Assembly: GCA_049323615.1 (NCBI GenBank)
Contig: JBMOPD010000066.1
Coordinates: 1 to 38,123 of the forward strand
Origin: JBMOPD01 sp049323615
GTDB lineage: Bacteria; Bacillota; Desulfotomaculia; Desulfotomaculales; Desulfocucumaceae
Length of the DNA stretch: 38,123 bases
Reading direction: 5' to 3'
This document shows positions 15,382-23,349 of the stretch, one piece after another. The notes under the pieces are model-generated. The model had not been told where the DNA came from. It searched no databases and saw only the letters and a program-made list of their open reading frames with translations. A program made the position numbers and the translations under genes. The number at the start of each line of letters is the position of its first letter. Position 1 is the first letter of the stretch.

Positions 15382-15954
15382 ATGGTATTTGTCAATTTCA
15401 GGCGCATATTCCTTACGGTGCTGTTTATTTTGGGCGCCGGCACCCTGCTGGTCGGATATAACGGCGTGGTGGGCATGTTCTTAAAGGAACAGGGCGTAAT
15501 AAAAAAAGCGGGGGAGGAAATCCACCGGGCGCAGCCCGGCGCCAGGGCCGAGCCGGTGGCCGGTTTAACCGGATTAACGGAAGGAGCCGGAGTTCCGCTG
15601 GAAAAAGACAACTTTTTCGTGGAATACAGGCTGCAGCGGGAAAGGGCCAGGGGGCAGCAGATAGAGATTTTAAAGGATATCGTAAACAGCCCCTCAACCG
15701 CCGGTGAAACCCGCCAGCTGGCCCAGGAGCAACTCCTCGGCATCAGCAAAAGCGTCACCAGGGAAGCCAGGATGGAGAACCTGCTTAAAGCCAGGGGGTA
15801 CCGGGATGCCGTGGTATGCATGGACCAGAAGGGCGTCACCGTGGTGGTTGAAAGTCAGGTCCTGATCCCGGCCGAGGAGGCCAAGATAATCGAACTGGTC
15901 TCCAAGGAATCAGGGTTTGGCGAGCAGGGGATTTTAATCATACCGAAAAGATAG
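15382..15954 (+). CDS. spoIIIAH: Stage III sporulation protein AH
   Basis: A 190-residue protein; in B. subtilis SpoIIIAH binds forespore SpoIIQ to bridge the two membranes. It has one N-terminal membrane anchor (about 8-27), a variable linker and a C-terminal ring-building domain (about 90-190) with DIVNSPSTAGETRQLAQEQLL and ENLLKARGYRDAVV written in short parts here: VNSPSTAGETRQLAQ and LLKARGYRDAVVC. The ATG follows AGGGGG. It is the last gene of the operon; a hairpin with a short T-tract follows. No spoIIQ is visible in the window. Confidence 0.93.
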   Translation: MVFVNFRRIFLTVLFILGAGTLLVGYNGVVGMFLKEQGVIKKAGEEIHRAQPGARAEPVAGLTGLTEGAGVPLEKDNFFVEYRLQRERARGQQIEILKDIVNSPSTAGETRQLAQEQLLGISKSVTREARMENLLKARGYRDAVVCMDQKGVTVVVESQVLIPAEEAKIIELVSKESGFGEQGILIIPKR

Positions 15955-15980
15955 TGTGTAGTGTTAAAACCATTGATGGA

Positions 15981-16008
15981 GGGCCCAACCATAACGGTGG
16001 GTCCTTTT
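15981..16008 (+). terminator. Probable terminator of the spoIIIA operon
   Basis: GGGCCCAACC pairs with GGTGGGTCC (one bulged A, one G-U pair) around an ATAAC loop, followed by TTTTC. The stem is good and the T-tract is short. Confidence 0.6.
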
Positions 16009-16045
16009 CATTTAAGCCGGAAAAGTGCCGATAAATACCAAAAAT

Positions 16046-16075
16046 TTGTCAATCGTACTTTGTATTCAATATTAA
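16046..16075 (+). promoter_or_regulatory. Candidate sigma-A promoter of the carboxylase genes
   Basis: TTGTCA (16046-16051), an 18-nt spacer and TATTAA (16070-16075) lie in an AT-rich gap between the spoIIIA terminator and the gene at 16187. A TATACT at 16097 has no good -35 box. Confidence 0.45.
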
Positions 16076-16186
16076 GTATGTTTTGCGTATATATTGTATA
16101 CTTGAGCGCAGATACTTTCCCGGATACGGAAAATGGCCTATAATCATTTCTATGTATCCTAACTGCATGTTTTGGGGGGCCGGAGT

Positions 16187-18043
16187 ATGCCAGGGGTAAA
16201 GATTACAGACACCACACTGAGGGACGCCCATCAGAGTTTGTGGGCCACCAGGATGCGCACCGCGGATATGCTTCCGGCTGCGGAGATGATGGATGACATA
16301 GGCTTTCATTCCCTGGAGGTGTGGGGCGGGGCCACCTTTGACGTGTGCCTGCGGTACCTGGGCGAGGACCCCTGGGAAAGGCTGCGCCAACTGAAGAATT
16401 CCGTTAAACGGACACCGCTTCAGATGCTGCTCAGGGGACAGTCCCTGGTGGGCTACCAGCACTACCCCGACGACGTGGTGGAGACATTTGTGGCCAGGGC
16501 CGCGGAAAATGGAATTGATATAATCAGGGTGTTCGACGCCCTGAACGATATAAGAAACCTGGAGGTGCCCATCAGGGCGGGAAAAAAGGCGGGCGCTCAT
16601 GTCCAGGCGGCGGTGGTCTACACCATCAGCCCGGTGCACACAACCGGACACTACCTGGAGACCGCAGCCGCCCTGGCCCGGATGGGGGCCGACTCGATAT
16701 GCATCAAGGACATGGCCGGCCTGCTGGCTCCCTACACCGCCCACGAGTTGATCAGGCTGCTGAAGGAAAAGGTGGGCCTGCCGGTGCAGTTGCACAGCCA
16801 CTACATAGGCGGGCTGGCCCTGGGGTCGTACCTCAAGGCGGCTGAGGCCGGCGTTGATGTTGTGGATACCGCCACGGTGCCACTGGCCTTCGGGTCCTCG
16901 CAGCCGCCCGTGGAGACCGTGGTCCGGGCGCTGAAGAATACCCCCTACGATACCGGCCTGAAACTGGGGGCGCTGTTTGAAATGGCCCGCTACTTTGAAA
17001 AGCTGCGCCGGGATTATGGCCAGGAAAGGGCGGTCACCAGGATAAACGACATGCAGGTTTTCGACCACCAGGTTCCCGGGGGGATGATATCCAACCTGAT
17101 CTCCCAACTGGAGGAACAGAAGGCACTGCACAGGCTGCCCGAGGTGCTGGAGGAGATCCCCAGGGTGAGAAAGGACCTGGGTTACCCGCCCCTGGTGACC
17201 CCCACCAGCCAGATAGTGGGAACCCAGGCGGTGTTGAACGTGCTGTCGGGGGAGAGGTACAAGCTGATTCCCGGCGAGGTCAGGTCCTACGTTCAGGGGC
17301 TTTACGGCAGGCCGCCGGCGCCCGTGGACGGCAGTGTCAAGGCCAAAATCCTGGGCGGCCGCCGGGAATACGCCTGCCGTCCCGCCGACCTGCTGGAACC
17401 CAGACTGGAGAAGGTAAGGGAAGAGGCCGGGAGACTGGTCAAATCAGAAGAGGACCTGCTGACCTACACCCTGTTTCCCCAGACTGCCAGGAAATTTTTC
17501 GAGGACAGGGGCAGCGGGCGGTTGGCCCCCGTTCCGGTGGCTGCCGGAGGCGGTAAACCTTCCATAAAGAAAATAAAGAGTCCCATCACCGAGGAGGAAT
17601 TGGATATGAACCTGCAGGAAATCAAAGAATTGGTTCAGTTAATCAATAACACCGACATTGACGAACTGGCCCTGGAAAACAGGGGAATGAAGGTGGCCAT
17701 CAGGAAGGGCGCCGCCTACAGGGGAATTGCGGACGCCGGGGCAGGTCAGCCAAGGACAGAGAAGAAGCCCCTGCAGGATATTGCCGTCCCCGGGGAGGGC
17801 ATTCACCAGGTTAAAGCCCCCATGGTGGGAACATTTTATGTTGCCCCGGCCCCAGAGGCGCCTCCCTTTGTAAAGGTGGGCGATGTGGTGACCAGGGGGC
17901 AGATTCTTTGTATTGTGGAAGCCATGAAGCTGATGAACGAAATCGAGGCCGAAGTGTCCGGAGAGATAGTGAAAATACTGGTCCAGAACGGCTCTGCGGT
18001 GGAATACGGACAGCCCATGTTCTGGATTAAAGCAAGCCAATGA
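16187..18043 (+). CDS. Carboxyltransferase (PycB/OadA/transcarboxylase 5S type) fused to AccB-like biotin carrier
   Basis: A 618-residue biotin-dependent carboxyltransferase. Residues 1 to about 460 are the TIM-barrel and conserved domain of pyruvate carboxylase subunit B / oxaloacetate decarboxylase alpha / transcarboxylase 5S (DTTLRDAHQS at 7-16, RVFDALND, KDMAGLL, metal-site HSHY). Residues 474-618 are a full AccB-like protein: MNLQEIKELVQLINNTDIDE, a Pro/Gly linker, then the biotinyl domain with EAMKLMNE, K581 being the expected biotin site. The ATG at 16187 has GGGGGG 7 nt upstream. With the adjacent AccC it could carboxylate pyruvate or act as transcarboxylase; decarboxylase membrane subunits are not seen nearby. 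An internal start for the AccB part is described separately. Confidence 0.9.
   Translation: MPGVKITDTTLRDAHQSLWATRMRTADMLPAAEMMDDIGFHSLEVWGGATFDVCLRYLGEDPWERLRQLKNSVKRTPLQMLLRGQSLVGYQHYPDDVVETFVARAAENGIDIIRVFDALNDIRNLEVPIRAGKKAGAHVQAAVVYTISPVHTTGHYLETAAALARMGADSICIKDMAGLLAPYTAHELIRLLKEKVGLPVQLHSHYIGGLALGSYLKAAEAGVDVVDTATVPLAFGSSQPPVETVVRALKNTPYDTGLKLGALFEMARYFEKLRRDYGQERAVTRINDMQVFDHQVPGGMISNLISQLEEQKALHRLPEVLEEIPRVRKDLGYPPLVTPTSQIVGTQAVLNVLSGERYKLIPGEVRSYVQGLYGRPPAPVDGSVKAKILGGRREYACRPADLLEPRLEKVREEAGRLVKSEEDLLTYTLFPQTARKFFEDRGSGRLAPVPVAAGGGKPSIKKIKSPITEEELDMNLQEIKELVQLINNTDIDELALENRGMKVAIRKGAAYRGIADAGAGQPRTEKKPLQDIAVPGEGIHQVKAPMVGTFYVAPAPEAPPFVKVGDVVTRGQILCIVEAMKLMNEIEAEVSGEIVKILVQNGSAVEYGQPMFWIKASQ
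17591..18043 (+). other. Possible internal translation start giving free AccB-like biotin carrier
   Basis: Inside the fusion gene, GAGGAGG (17591-17597) lies 8 nt before an in-frame ATG (17606). That ATG encodes residue 474, exactly where AccB homology starts, and would yield a 145-residue biotin carboxyl carrier of normal AccB layout. The sequence shows the ribosome-site match and the ATG; production of the short form is inferred. The purine run also encodes Glu-Glu-Glu, so it could be coincidence. Confidence 0.5.
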
Positions 18044-18055
18044 CGGGGTGCCGGC

Positions 18056-19420
18056 ATGTTTAAGAAGATACTGGTGGCCAACAGGGGAGAAATAGCCCTG
18101 CGCATCATCAGAACGTGCAGGGAGATGGGAATTGCCAGCGTGGCGGTATATTCCGAGGCCGACAGGGAGTCCCTGCACGTTGGGGCGGCGGACCGGGCCG
18201 TCTGCATCGGGCCGGCCCTCCCGGCGGAAAGCTACCTGAACATGCGGAATGTGGTCAGCGCCGCGATAATATCCGGGGCCGACGCCGTTCACCCCGGATA
18301 TGGCTTTTTGGCCGAAAATGCGGATTTTGCCAGGATGGTTGAAGATCAGGGAATGGTTTTCATCGGGCCGCCCGCCGGCGCCATTGAAAAAATGGGCGAC
18401 AAGGCCGCGGCCAGGGAAACCGTGGCTGCCGCCGGTGTCCCGGTGGCGCCCGGGTCCTCCGGCGTGGTGGAGGACATGGAAGCGGCCCTTAAAGTGGCCG
18501 CCGGGATAGGCTATCCCGTTTTCATAAAGGCTTCGGCCGGCGGCGGGGGCAGGGGCATGAGGGTGGCCCGGGGACCGGAAGAGCTGGTCAAATCCCTGCA
18601 GACCGCCCGCACCGAATCAAAGGCGGCCTTCGGCAGCGCCGAGGTCTACATTGAAAAATACGTGGAGAATCCCCGCCACATTGAATTTCAAATACTGGCC
18701 GACAGGTGCGGGAACACCGTTTACCTGGGGGAGAGGGAATGCTCCGTCCAGAGGCGCAACCAGAAGATCGTAGAGGAGGCCCCGTCCCCGGCCTTAAGCG
18801 AATCCCTGCGCCTCAAGATGGGCCGGGCGGCCGTGCAGGCGGCCCGGTCGGTGGGGTACTTCAGCGCCGGCACGGTGGAGTTTTTGCTGGACAAAAAGGG
18901 GGATTTCTATTTCATCGAGATGAACACCAGGATACAGGTGGAACACCCGGTCACCGAAATGGTTACGGGGATCGACCTGGTCAGGGAACAGATAATGATT
19001 GCGGCGGGGGAGAAACTTTCCTTTACCCAGGAGGAAGTGGCCGTAAAGGGCTGGTCCATTGAGTGTCGTATAAACGCCGAGGACCCGCTGAGAAACTTTT
19101 CCCCCTGCCCGGGGACGATCACCGGGTATATCCCGCCCGGGGGGCCCGGGGTGAGGGTGGACAGCGCCGCTTACCAGGGATGGACCGTGCCGCGGTACTA
19201 TGACTCCATGGTGGGCAAGCTGATCACCTGGGGCCGGGACCGCAGCGAAGCTATCGCCCGGATGCGCCGCGCACTGGGCGAGTTTGTCATAGAGGGAGTA
19301 CCCACCACCATACCCTTCCAGCGGGAAGTTTTAAACAATCCCCTCTTTCTGAAGGGGGAACTGGACACCAATTTTATTCAAAGGCTGATGGAAGGAAAAA
19401 AGCCCATGGGAAATATTTAA
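18056..19420 (+). CDS. accC: Biotin carboxylase subunit
   Basis: A 454-residue ATP-grasp biotin carboxylase that carboxylates the biotin of the carrier with ATP and bicarbonate. Present are the N-terminal MFKKILVANRGEIALRIIR, the glycine-rich lid KASAGGGGRGMRV (about 160-172), the catalytic block EMNTRIQVEHPVTE (about 287-300) and ECRINAEDP. Length is normal for AccC/PycA. The start follows the fusion gene by 12 nt with GGGGTG upstream. It could serve both acetyl-CoA carboxylase and the adjacent carboxyltransferase; accA and accD are not in the window. The 3' end overlaps the end of convergent panE by 4 nt. Confidence 0.95.
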   Translation: MFKKILVANRGEIALRIIRTCREMGIASVAVYSEADRESLHVGAADRAVCIGPALPAESYLNMRNVVSAAIISGADAVHPGYGFLAENADFARMVEDQGMVFIGPPAGAIEKMGDKAAARETVAAAGVPVAPGSSGVVEDMEAALKVAAGIGYPVFIKASAGGGGRGMRVARGPEELVKSLQTARTESKAAFGSAEVYIEKYVENPRHIEFQILADRCGNTVYLGERECSVQRRNQKIVEEAPSPALSESLRLKMGRAAVQAARSVGYFSAGTVEFLLDKKGDFYFIEMNTRIQVEHPVTEMVTGIDLVREQIMIAAGEKLSFTQEEVAVKGWSIECRINAEDPLRNFSPCPGTITGYIPPGGPGVRVDSAAYQGWTVPRYYDSMVGKLITWGRDRSEAIARMRRALGEFVIEGVPTTIPFQREVLNNPLFLKGELDTNFIQRLMEGKKPMGNI

Positions 19421-20334
19421 ATTCCCGTCTTTTCCTCCAGCGCCTTGACCAGCAGGGTGACGAATTCGTTGCAGGGAGTGGGAACACCCACCTTTTTCCC
19501 CTCCCTGACTATGGCCCCGTTGATAAAGTCAATCTCGGTACGGCGCCCCCTGTCTACGTCCTGCAGCATGGAGGAGCGGTTGGCCCCGGTGGCCACGGCC
19601 ACTCCTTTAACCTTTGCAAAGGGATCGCTGTACGGCAGGCTTATACCTATGGTCCGGGCCACCGCTTCACCCTCGTCCACCAGCATTTTCATTAATTGAA
19701 GCGTGCTTTCCATTTCCACCAGCCTTCCGTTGGTGACGCCGCAAAGTGCCGTCAACGGGTTGATGCCCACATTTACAAGCAGTTTACCCCACAACAGTCC
19801 GGCAATATCCTCTGTGGCCCTGGTTTCCAGGCCGCAGCGTGAAAATTCGGCGGCGATTTCAGCGGCCCGGTCACTGTCCCCGCTGATTACCCCGATTACG
19901 GTTTCCCCCGCCCCGGCATGGCGTATGCGGCCGGGACCCAGAACGGTGGCCCCGTGGGACGTGGTGCCGGCGATGAGCGTGACATCCCCCGCTATGGCGT
20001 GGATAATCTCTGCGTTGCCCAGGCCGTTCTGCAAAGTAAGCACGGCGGTGTTGCCACTGAAAAGATTGGCCGCATTTTTAAGGGACCCGGCGGTATGATA
20101 GGACTTGACAAAGATTACAACCAGGTCCTGTGGTCCCAGGGTTCCCGGATCGGTTGCCGCCGGCACGGAGAATGTCCTTGTGCCGTTGCTTTCTTCAACC
20201 TGCAGCCCGTTTTTGTTGATGGCCTCCACGTGCTCCCCCCACACGTCCACCAGGGTTACACGATTGCCGCCCGCGCTGAGATAAGCGCCAAAAAGGGAGC
20301 CCATGGCCCCGGCCCCGATAACCGCAATATTCAC
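19417..20334 (-). CDS. panE: 2-dehydropantoate 2-reductase
   Basis: A 305-residue NADPH-dependent enzyme reducing ketopantoate to pantoate in pantothenate/CoA synthesis. It has the N-terminal nucleotide motif IGAGAMGSLFGAYL (6-19), the middle segment TLQNGLGNAE, and the catalytic region with GKLLVNVGINPLTAL (the conserved Lys and Asn are seen) and the C-terminal E-D-F-x-N-G motif as EIDFINGAIV. GTG start at 20334 follows panB TAA with no gap; AGGAGGG lies inside the panB end, 10 nt upstream. It is encoded against its neighbours and its stop overlaps the accC stop. Confidence 0.92.
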   Translation of the reverse strand: MNIAVIGAGAMGSLFGAYLSAGGNRVTLVDVWGEHVEAINKNGLQVEESNGTRTFSVPAATDPGTLGPQDLVVIFVKSYHTAGSLKNAANLFSGNTAVLTLQNGLGNAEIIHAIAGDVTLIAGTTSHGATVLGPGRIRHAGAGETVIGVISGDSDRAAEIAAEFSRCGLETRATEDIAGLLWGKLLVNVGINPLTALCGVTNGRLVEMESTLQLMKMLVDEGEAVARTIGISLPYSDPFAKVKGVAVATGANRSSMLQDVDRGRRTEIDFINGAIVREGKKVGVPTPCNEFVTLLVKALEEKTGI

Positions 20335-21198
20335 TTACAAAATACCCTCCTTTTTCAGTTCGGCCGTTAGTCTTTCCACGGTCTCGCCATTCATTGAGAA
20401 GGTGTGCTCCCCGGCCGGGAACTGGCCGCTGCGCACCTCGGCAGCATAAATATTCAAGGTCTTTTGTATTTCGGCCCCCAGTTGCGCGTAGCGCTTGACA
20501 AATTTGGGCACGAACCGCTCAAAAAGGCCCAGCAGGTCGTGGATTACCAGCACCTGGCCGTCGCAGTGGGGCCCGGCGCCGATGCCGATGGTGGGAATGC
20601 TTAATTTTTCGGTAATGATTTTAGCCACCGGGGCCGGGACGGCTTCCAGCACCACCGAAAATGCGCCGGCCTTTTCCAGGGCGATGGCGTCCCTTATTAT
20701 TTGCCTGGCGCCCGCCAGATCCCTGCCCTGAACCGTAAAACCGCCCAGCTGCGAGGCACTCTGCGGGGTCAGCCCGATGTGGCCCATAACCGGAATGCCC
20801 GCCCTGACTATGGCCGCCACGGTGTCCGCCATGCGTTCCCCGCCTTCCAGCTTAACGGCGTCCATAAACCCTTCCTTCAAGATCCGGCCGGCGTTTTCCA
20901 CGGCCCTTTCCATGCTTACCTCGTAGGACATGAAAGGCATGTCGCCCACCAGGAAGGTGTGCTTGCCCGCCCTGGACACGGCCTGGTTGAATATCAGCAT
21001 GGTGTTCATGTCCATGGGCACGGTGCTCTCGTAACCAAGCATGGTCATGGCCGCGGAGTCGCCCACCAGTACCATGTCGATGTCGGACTTGTCGACCTGG
21101 GACATGATGGCGTAATCGTAAGCGGTCACCATGGTGATTTTCTTACCCTCCCGCTTCATTTCCCGGAAGGTTAAAACAGTTGCCTTTTTCTTTTCCAA
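20335..21198 (-). CDS. panB: 3-methyl-2-oxobutanoate hydroxymethyltransferase
   Basis: A 287-residue enzyme that transfers a hydroxymethyl group from methylenetetrahydrofolate to alpha-ketoisovalerate, forming ketopantoate. Signatures include ITMVTAYDYAIMSQVDKS, LVGDSAAMTMLGYE (metal Asp), GDMPFMSYE, VKLEGGERM and GHIGLTPQS. The length is slightly above the usual 260-280. The start is a TTG at 21198 with GGGAGG 9-10 nt upstream; no ATG is suitable. It forms a two-gene unit with panE inserted between accC and asp23. No panC or panD is visible. An inverted repeat ATTAC-N6-GTAAT lies upstream at 21254-21269. Confidence 0.95.
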   Translation of the reverse strand: MEKKKATVLTFREMKREGKKITMVTAYDYAIMSQVDKSDIDMVLVGDSAAMTMLGYESTVPMDMNTMLIFNQAVSRAGKHTFLVGDMPFMSYEVSMERAVENAGRILKEGFMDAVKLEGGERMADTVAAIVRAGIPVMGHIGLTPQSASQLGGFTVQGRDLAGARQIIRDAIALEKAGAFSVVLEAVPAPVAKIITEKLSIPTIGIGAGPHCDGQVLVIHDLLGLFERFVPKFVKRYAQLGAEIQKTLNIYAAEVRSGQFPAGEHTFSMNGETVERLTAELKKEGIL

Positions 21199-21366
21199 TC
21201 AGAATTCCTCCCAAAATGTTTAATAATAGAAAAAAATGTCCCGCAGATTTATAATTACATATTAGTAATGAAAACTCCTTTATTGAAATATTCCCGGCCG
21301 GTATATTTTTTCCGGACCCCGTCTTCCGGGCAGTGCCCGGGATTCCGCCCACAGCCGTTCTTTGGT

Positions 21367-21395
21367 TTGATTATGCCCGTCCGTTTTGATATAAT
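21367..21395 (+). promoter_or_regulatory. Sigma-A promoter of the asp23-amaP-nusB operon
   Basis: TTGATT (21367-21372), an exact 17-nt spacer and a perfect TATAAT (21390-21395). It lies 47 nt before the asp23 start. Confidence 0.75.
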
Positions 21396-21441
21396 AGCCC
21401 TGTATACGCAGGCAAATTATAGCAAAAGGGCTGGGGGGATA

Positions 21442-21855
21442 ATGATGGAGGATAATGCCAATCAAGACGTTTTGATAAAGGAGGAGCAGACCGGGCTGGG
21501 GTCCATCAGGATAGCCGACGAGGTGGTGAAGATAATTGCCGGACTGGCCGCCACCGAGGTTCCCGGCGTGGTGGGCATGAGCAGCGGGGTAGTGGGAGGC
21601 ATTGCCGAAATGCTGGGCCGTAAAAACATGTCCAAGGGAGTAAAGGTGGAGGTGGGCGAAAAGGAAGCCGCCGTGGACATGTATGTGGTGATGGAATACG
21701 GCACCCGCATACCCGACGTGGCCGCAAAAATACAGGAGAACGTGAAAAAGGCCATCGAAAATATGACCGGGCTGTCCGTGGTGGAGGTAAACGTCAACGT
21801 GCAGGGAGTGGCCTTCAGCCATGAAGCCAGGGAAGAGGAGCACAGGGTTAAGTAG
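21442..21855 (+). CDS. Asp23/Gls24 family envelope stress protein
   Basis: A 137-residue Asp23 domain protein (YqhY-like by position, between accC and nusB). The core is typical: GSIRIADEVVKIIAGLAATEVPGVVGM, then VEVGEKEAAVDMYVVMEYG and VQENVK-type helix ending VVEVNVNVQGVAF. Family members form cytoplasmic or membrane-associated assemblies linked to envelope stress or lipid synthesis. Two adjacent ATGs (21442 and 21445) are possible; GGGGGG ends at 21438, favouring the second slightly. It begins an operon with a membrane anchor, a DUF2273 protein and nusB. Confidence 0.9.
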   Translation: MMEDNANQDVLIKEEQTGLGSIRIADEVVKIIAGLAATEVPGVVGMSSGVVGGIAEMLGRKNMSKGVKVEVGEKEAAVDMYVVMEYGTRIPDVAAKIQENVKKAIENMTGLSVVEVNVNVQGVAFSHEAREEEHRVK

Positions 21856-21891
21856 GGGGCATTGACGACTAAAAGGCATGCGGGAGGCGAT

Positions 21892-22428
21892 ATGATCATG
21901 AACCCTTTTGACAGGGGCCTGATGGTGCTGTACGCGCTGGCGGGCACCCTGACGGTGTTGGTTTTGGGCGCGGCGCTTGCAGGCTGGGCATGGCCGGTGT
22001 ACCTGTTAAGAAATGTGGCGGAAATGCCGGGGTTTATTGAGACGTCCTATGCGCTGCTGGTAATATTTTTCCTGGCCGGAATCAGGCTCGCCTGGCAGGG
22101 ACTGCGATCCGAGAAAAGGCATGCCGTTGTGCAGGAAGGGCCTCTGGGACAGGTCCGCATTGCCCTTGCCGCCATAGAATCACTGGTGGAAAAGGTAGTG
22201 CTGGACCAAAAGGGCGTAAAGGAAGCCAAGGCCGCTGTGGAAGCGGTGCCCACAGGCCTGGGAATCCGGGTAAGGGCTTCCGTTGTGCCTGATATCAACA
22301 TCCCCCGGGTATCCGAAATACTGCAAAATACAGTCAGGGAAAAGGTGCTGGAGGTTGCCGGGATTGAGGTCAAGGATATCAGAATTTCGGTTGATCACAT
22401 TTCAGCCCAGAAATTACGGGTGGAATAG
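21892..22428 (+). CDS. amaP: AmaP-type alkaline shock membrane anchor protein
   Basis: A 178-residue protein with two N-terminal membrane helices (about 10-33 and 50-70) and a C-terminal Asp23-like domain (about 95-178: IALAAIESLVEKVV ... IRVRASVVPDINIP). In staphylococci AmaP anchors Asp23 at the membrane; its position directly after asp23 supports the same pairing here. The start lies at ATG 21892 or 21898, 4 or 10 nt after GGGAGG. It is followed by a DUF2273 gene, the usual third partner. Confidence 0.85.
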   Translation: MIMNPFDRGLMVLYALAGTLTVLVLGAALAGWAWPVYLLRNVAEMPGFIETSYALLVIFFLAGIRLAWQGLRSEKRHAVVQEGPLGQVRIALAAIESLVEKVVLDQKGVKEAKAAVEAVPTGLGIRVRASVVPDINIPRVSEILQNTVREKVLEVAGIEVKDIRISVDHISAQKLRVE

Positions 22429-22465
22429 GACTTTTTCAACCGGTTCCGAATAAAGAGGTGCAGGC

Positions 22466-22684
22466 GTGGATATTGATCAAATCATGGAGATTTTACAAAA
22501 AAACAGGGGCAAGGCGGCCGGGATAGCGCTGGGGCTGGTTTTCGGCTGGTTCGCTATTACTTACGGCATTTTAAAGGCTGTATTTGTATCCCTGTGCATA
22601 GTTGCCGGTTATTATATAGGCAGGCAAATTGACAGCCATACAGACTGGAAGGACTTGTTTGGCGGCCGGTTCAGGGAAAAGTAG
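22466..22684 (+). CDS. DUF2273 small membrane protein
   Basis: A 72-residue protein with two close hydrophobic stretches (about 16-34 and 36-52) and a polar C-terminus ending DWKDLFGGRFREK. This is the standard DUF2273 layout. The gene regularly follows asp23 and amaP in Firmicutes, so it probably belongs to the same membrane assembly; biochemical function is unknown. GTG start at 22466 with GAGGTG upstream. Confidence 0.85.
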   Translation: MDIDQIMEILQKNRGKAAGIALGLVFGWFAITYGILKAVFVSLCIVAGYYIGRQIDSHTDWKDLFGGRFREK

Positions 22685-22709
22685 AAGGGCCGGGGCTGCG
22701 GGGGGTAAC

Positions 22710-23135
22710 ATGGGTAGAAGACAGGCCAGGGAAGCTGCTCTGAAGACTTTATACCAGATTGATGTGGGCGGTATTGATCCGGAAAAGGCAATGGCCCATA
22801 CCGTGGAAATGACCGGTGTAGCCGCCGACAACCTGGATTTTATGAGGGAACTGGTCCTGGGAGCAGTGGAGCACCTGTCCGGGATCGACGGTATCATAGC
22901 CTCCCTCAGTAAGGACTGGAACCTGGAAAGGCTGGCCCGGGTAGACCACAATATAATGCGCATGGCCGTTTTTGAAATAATGTACCGGGACGACATCCCC
23001 TTCGGGGTTACGGTAAACGAGGCCGTTGAGCTGGCAAAGAAATACGGGGGAGAGGAGTCGGGTAAGTTTGTAAACGGCATACTGGGGAAGGTGGCCCAGA
23101 AAACAGCGGCCATAAAGGCGGGCCCCCCGGTATGA
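22710..23135 (+). CDS. nusB: Transcription antitermination factor NusB
   Basis: A 141-residue all-helical protein that with NusE (S10) binds boxA RNA to promote rRNA antitermination. The N-terminal signature GRRQAREAALKTLYQID and the C-terminal blocks DIPFGVTVNEAVELAKKYG and FVNGILGKV are present. The ATG at 22710 follows a GGGGG run; an in-frame extension to 22629 lies inside the DUF2273 gene and is rejected. It closes the asp23 operon, and a terminator follows at 23153. Confidence 0.95.
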   Translation: MGRRQAREAALKTLYQIDVGGIDPEKAMAHTVEMTGVAADNLDFMRELVLGAVEHLSGIDGIIASLSKDWNLERLARVDHNIMRMAVFEIMYRDDIPFGVTVNEAVELAKKYGGEESGKFVNGILGKVAQKTAAIKAGPPV

Positions 23136-23152
23136 CCGGGCCGGGGCCCCCG

Positions 23153-23188
23153 GGGGGATCTGATTAAAGACAGATCTCCCATTTTTTT
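23153..23188 (+). terminator. Intrinsic terminator after nusB
   Basis: GGGGATCTG and CAGATCTCCC pair (one bulge) around ATTAAAGA, followed by A and seven T residues. Confidence 0.8.
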
Positions 23189-23192
23189 ATGA

Positions 23193-23221
23193 TTTTCAGG
23201 TGGTGCATACGGACTTATAAT
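23193..23221 (+). promoter_or_regulatory. Candidate sigma-A promoter of nfnAB-folD
   Basis: TTTTCA (23193-23198), a 17-nt spacer and a perfect TATAAT (23216-23221). It predicts an untranslated leader of about 120 nt that contains a small GGCCC / GGGCC hairpin (23254-23276). Confidence 0.6.
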
Positions 23222-23349
23222 ATTACTACTTATAAAATTTTGTTCATAAATCAGGCCCTCAGGCAGGAATTGGGCCGGATTTCTAGAAAATATTCTTAAA
23301 AAATACAGGTAAAATTTAAAAATATAGATGAAAAGGGAGGGGAAGAGGT

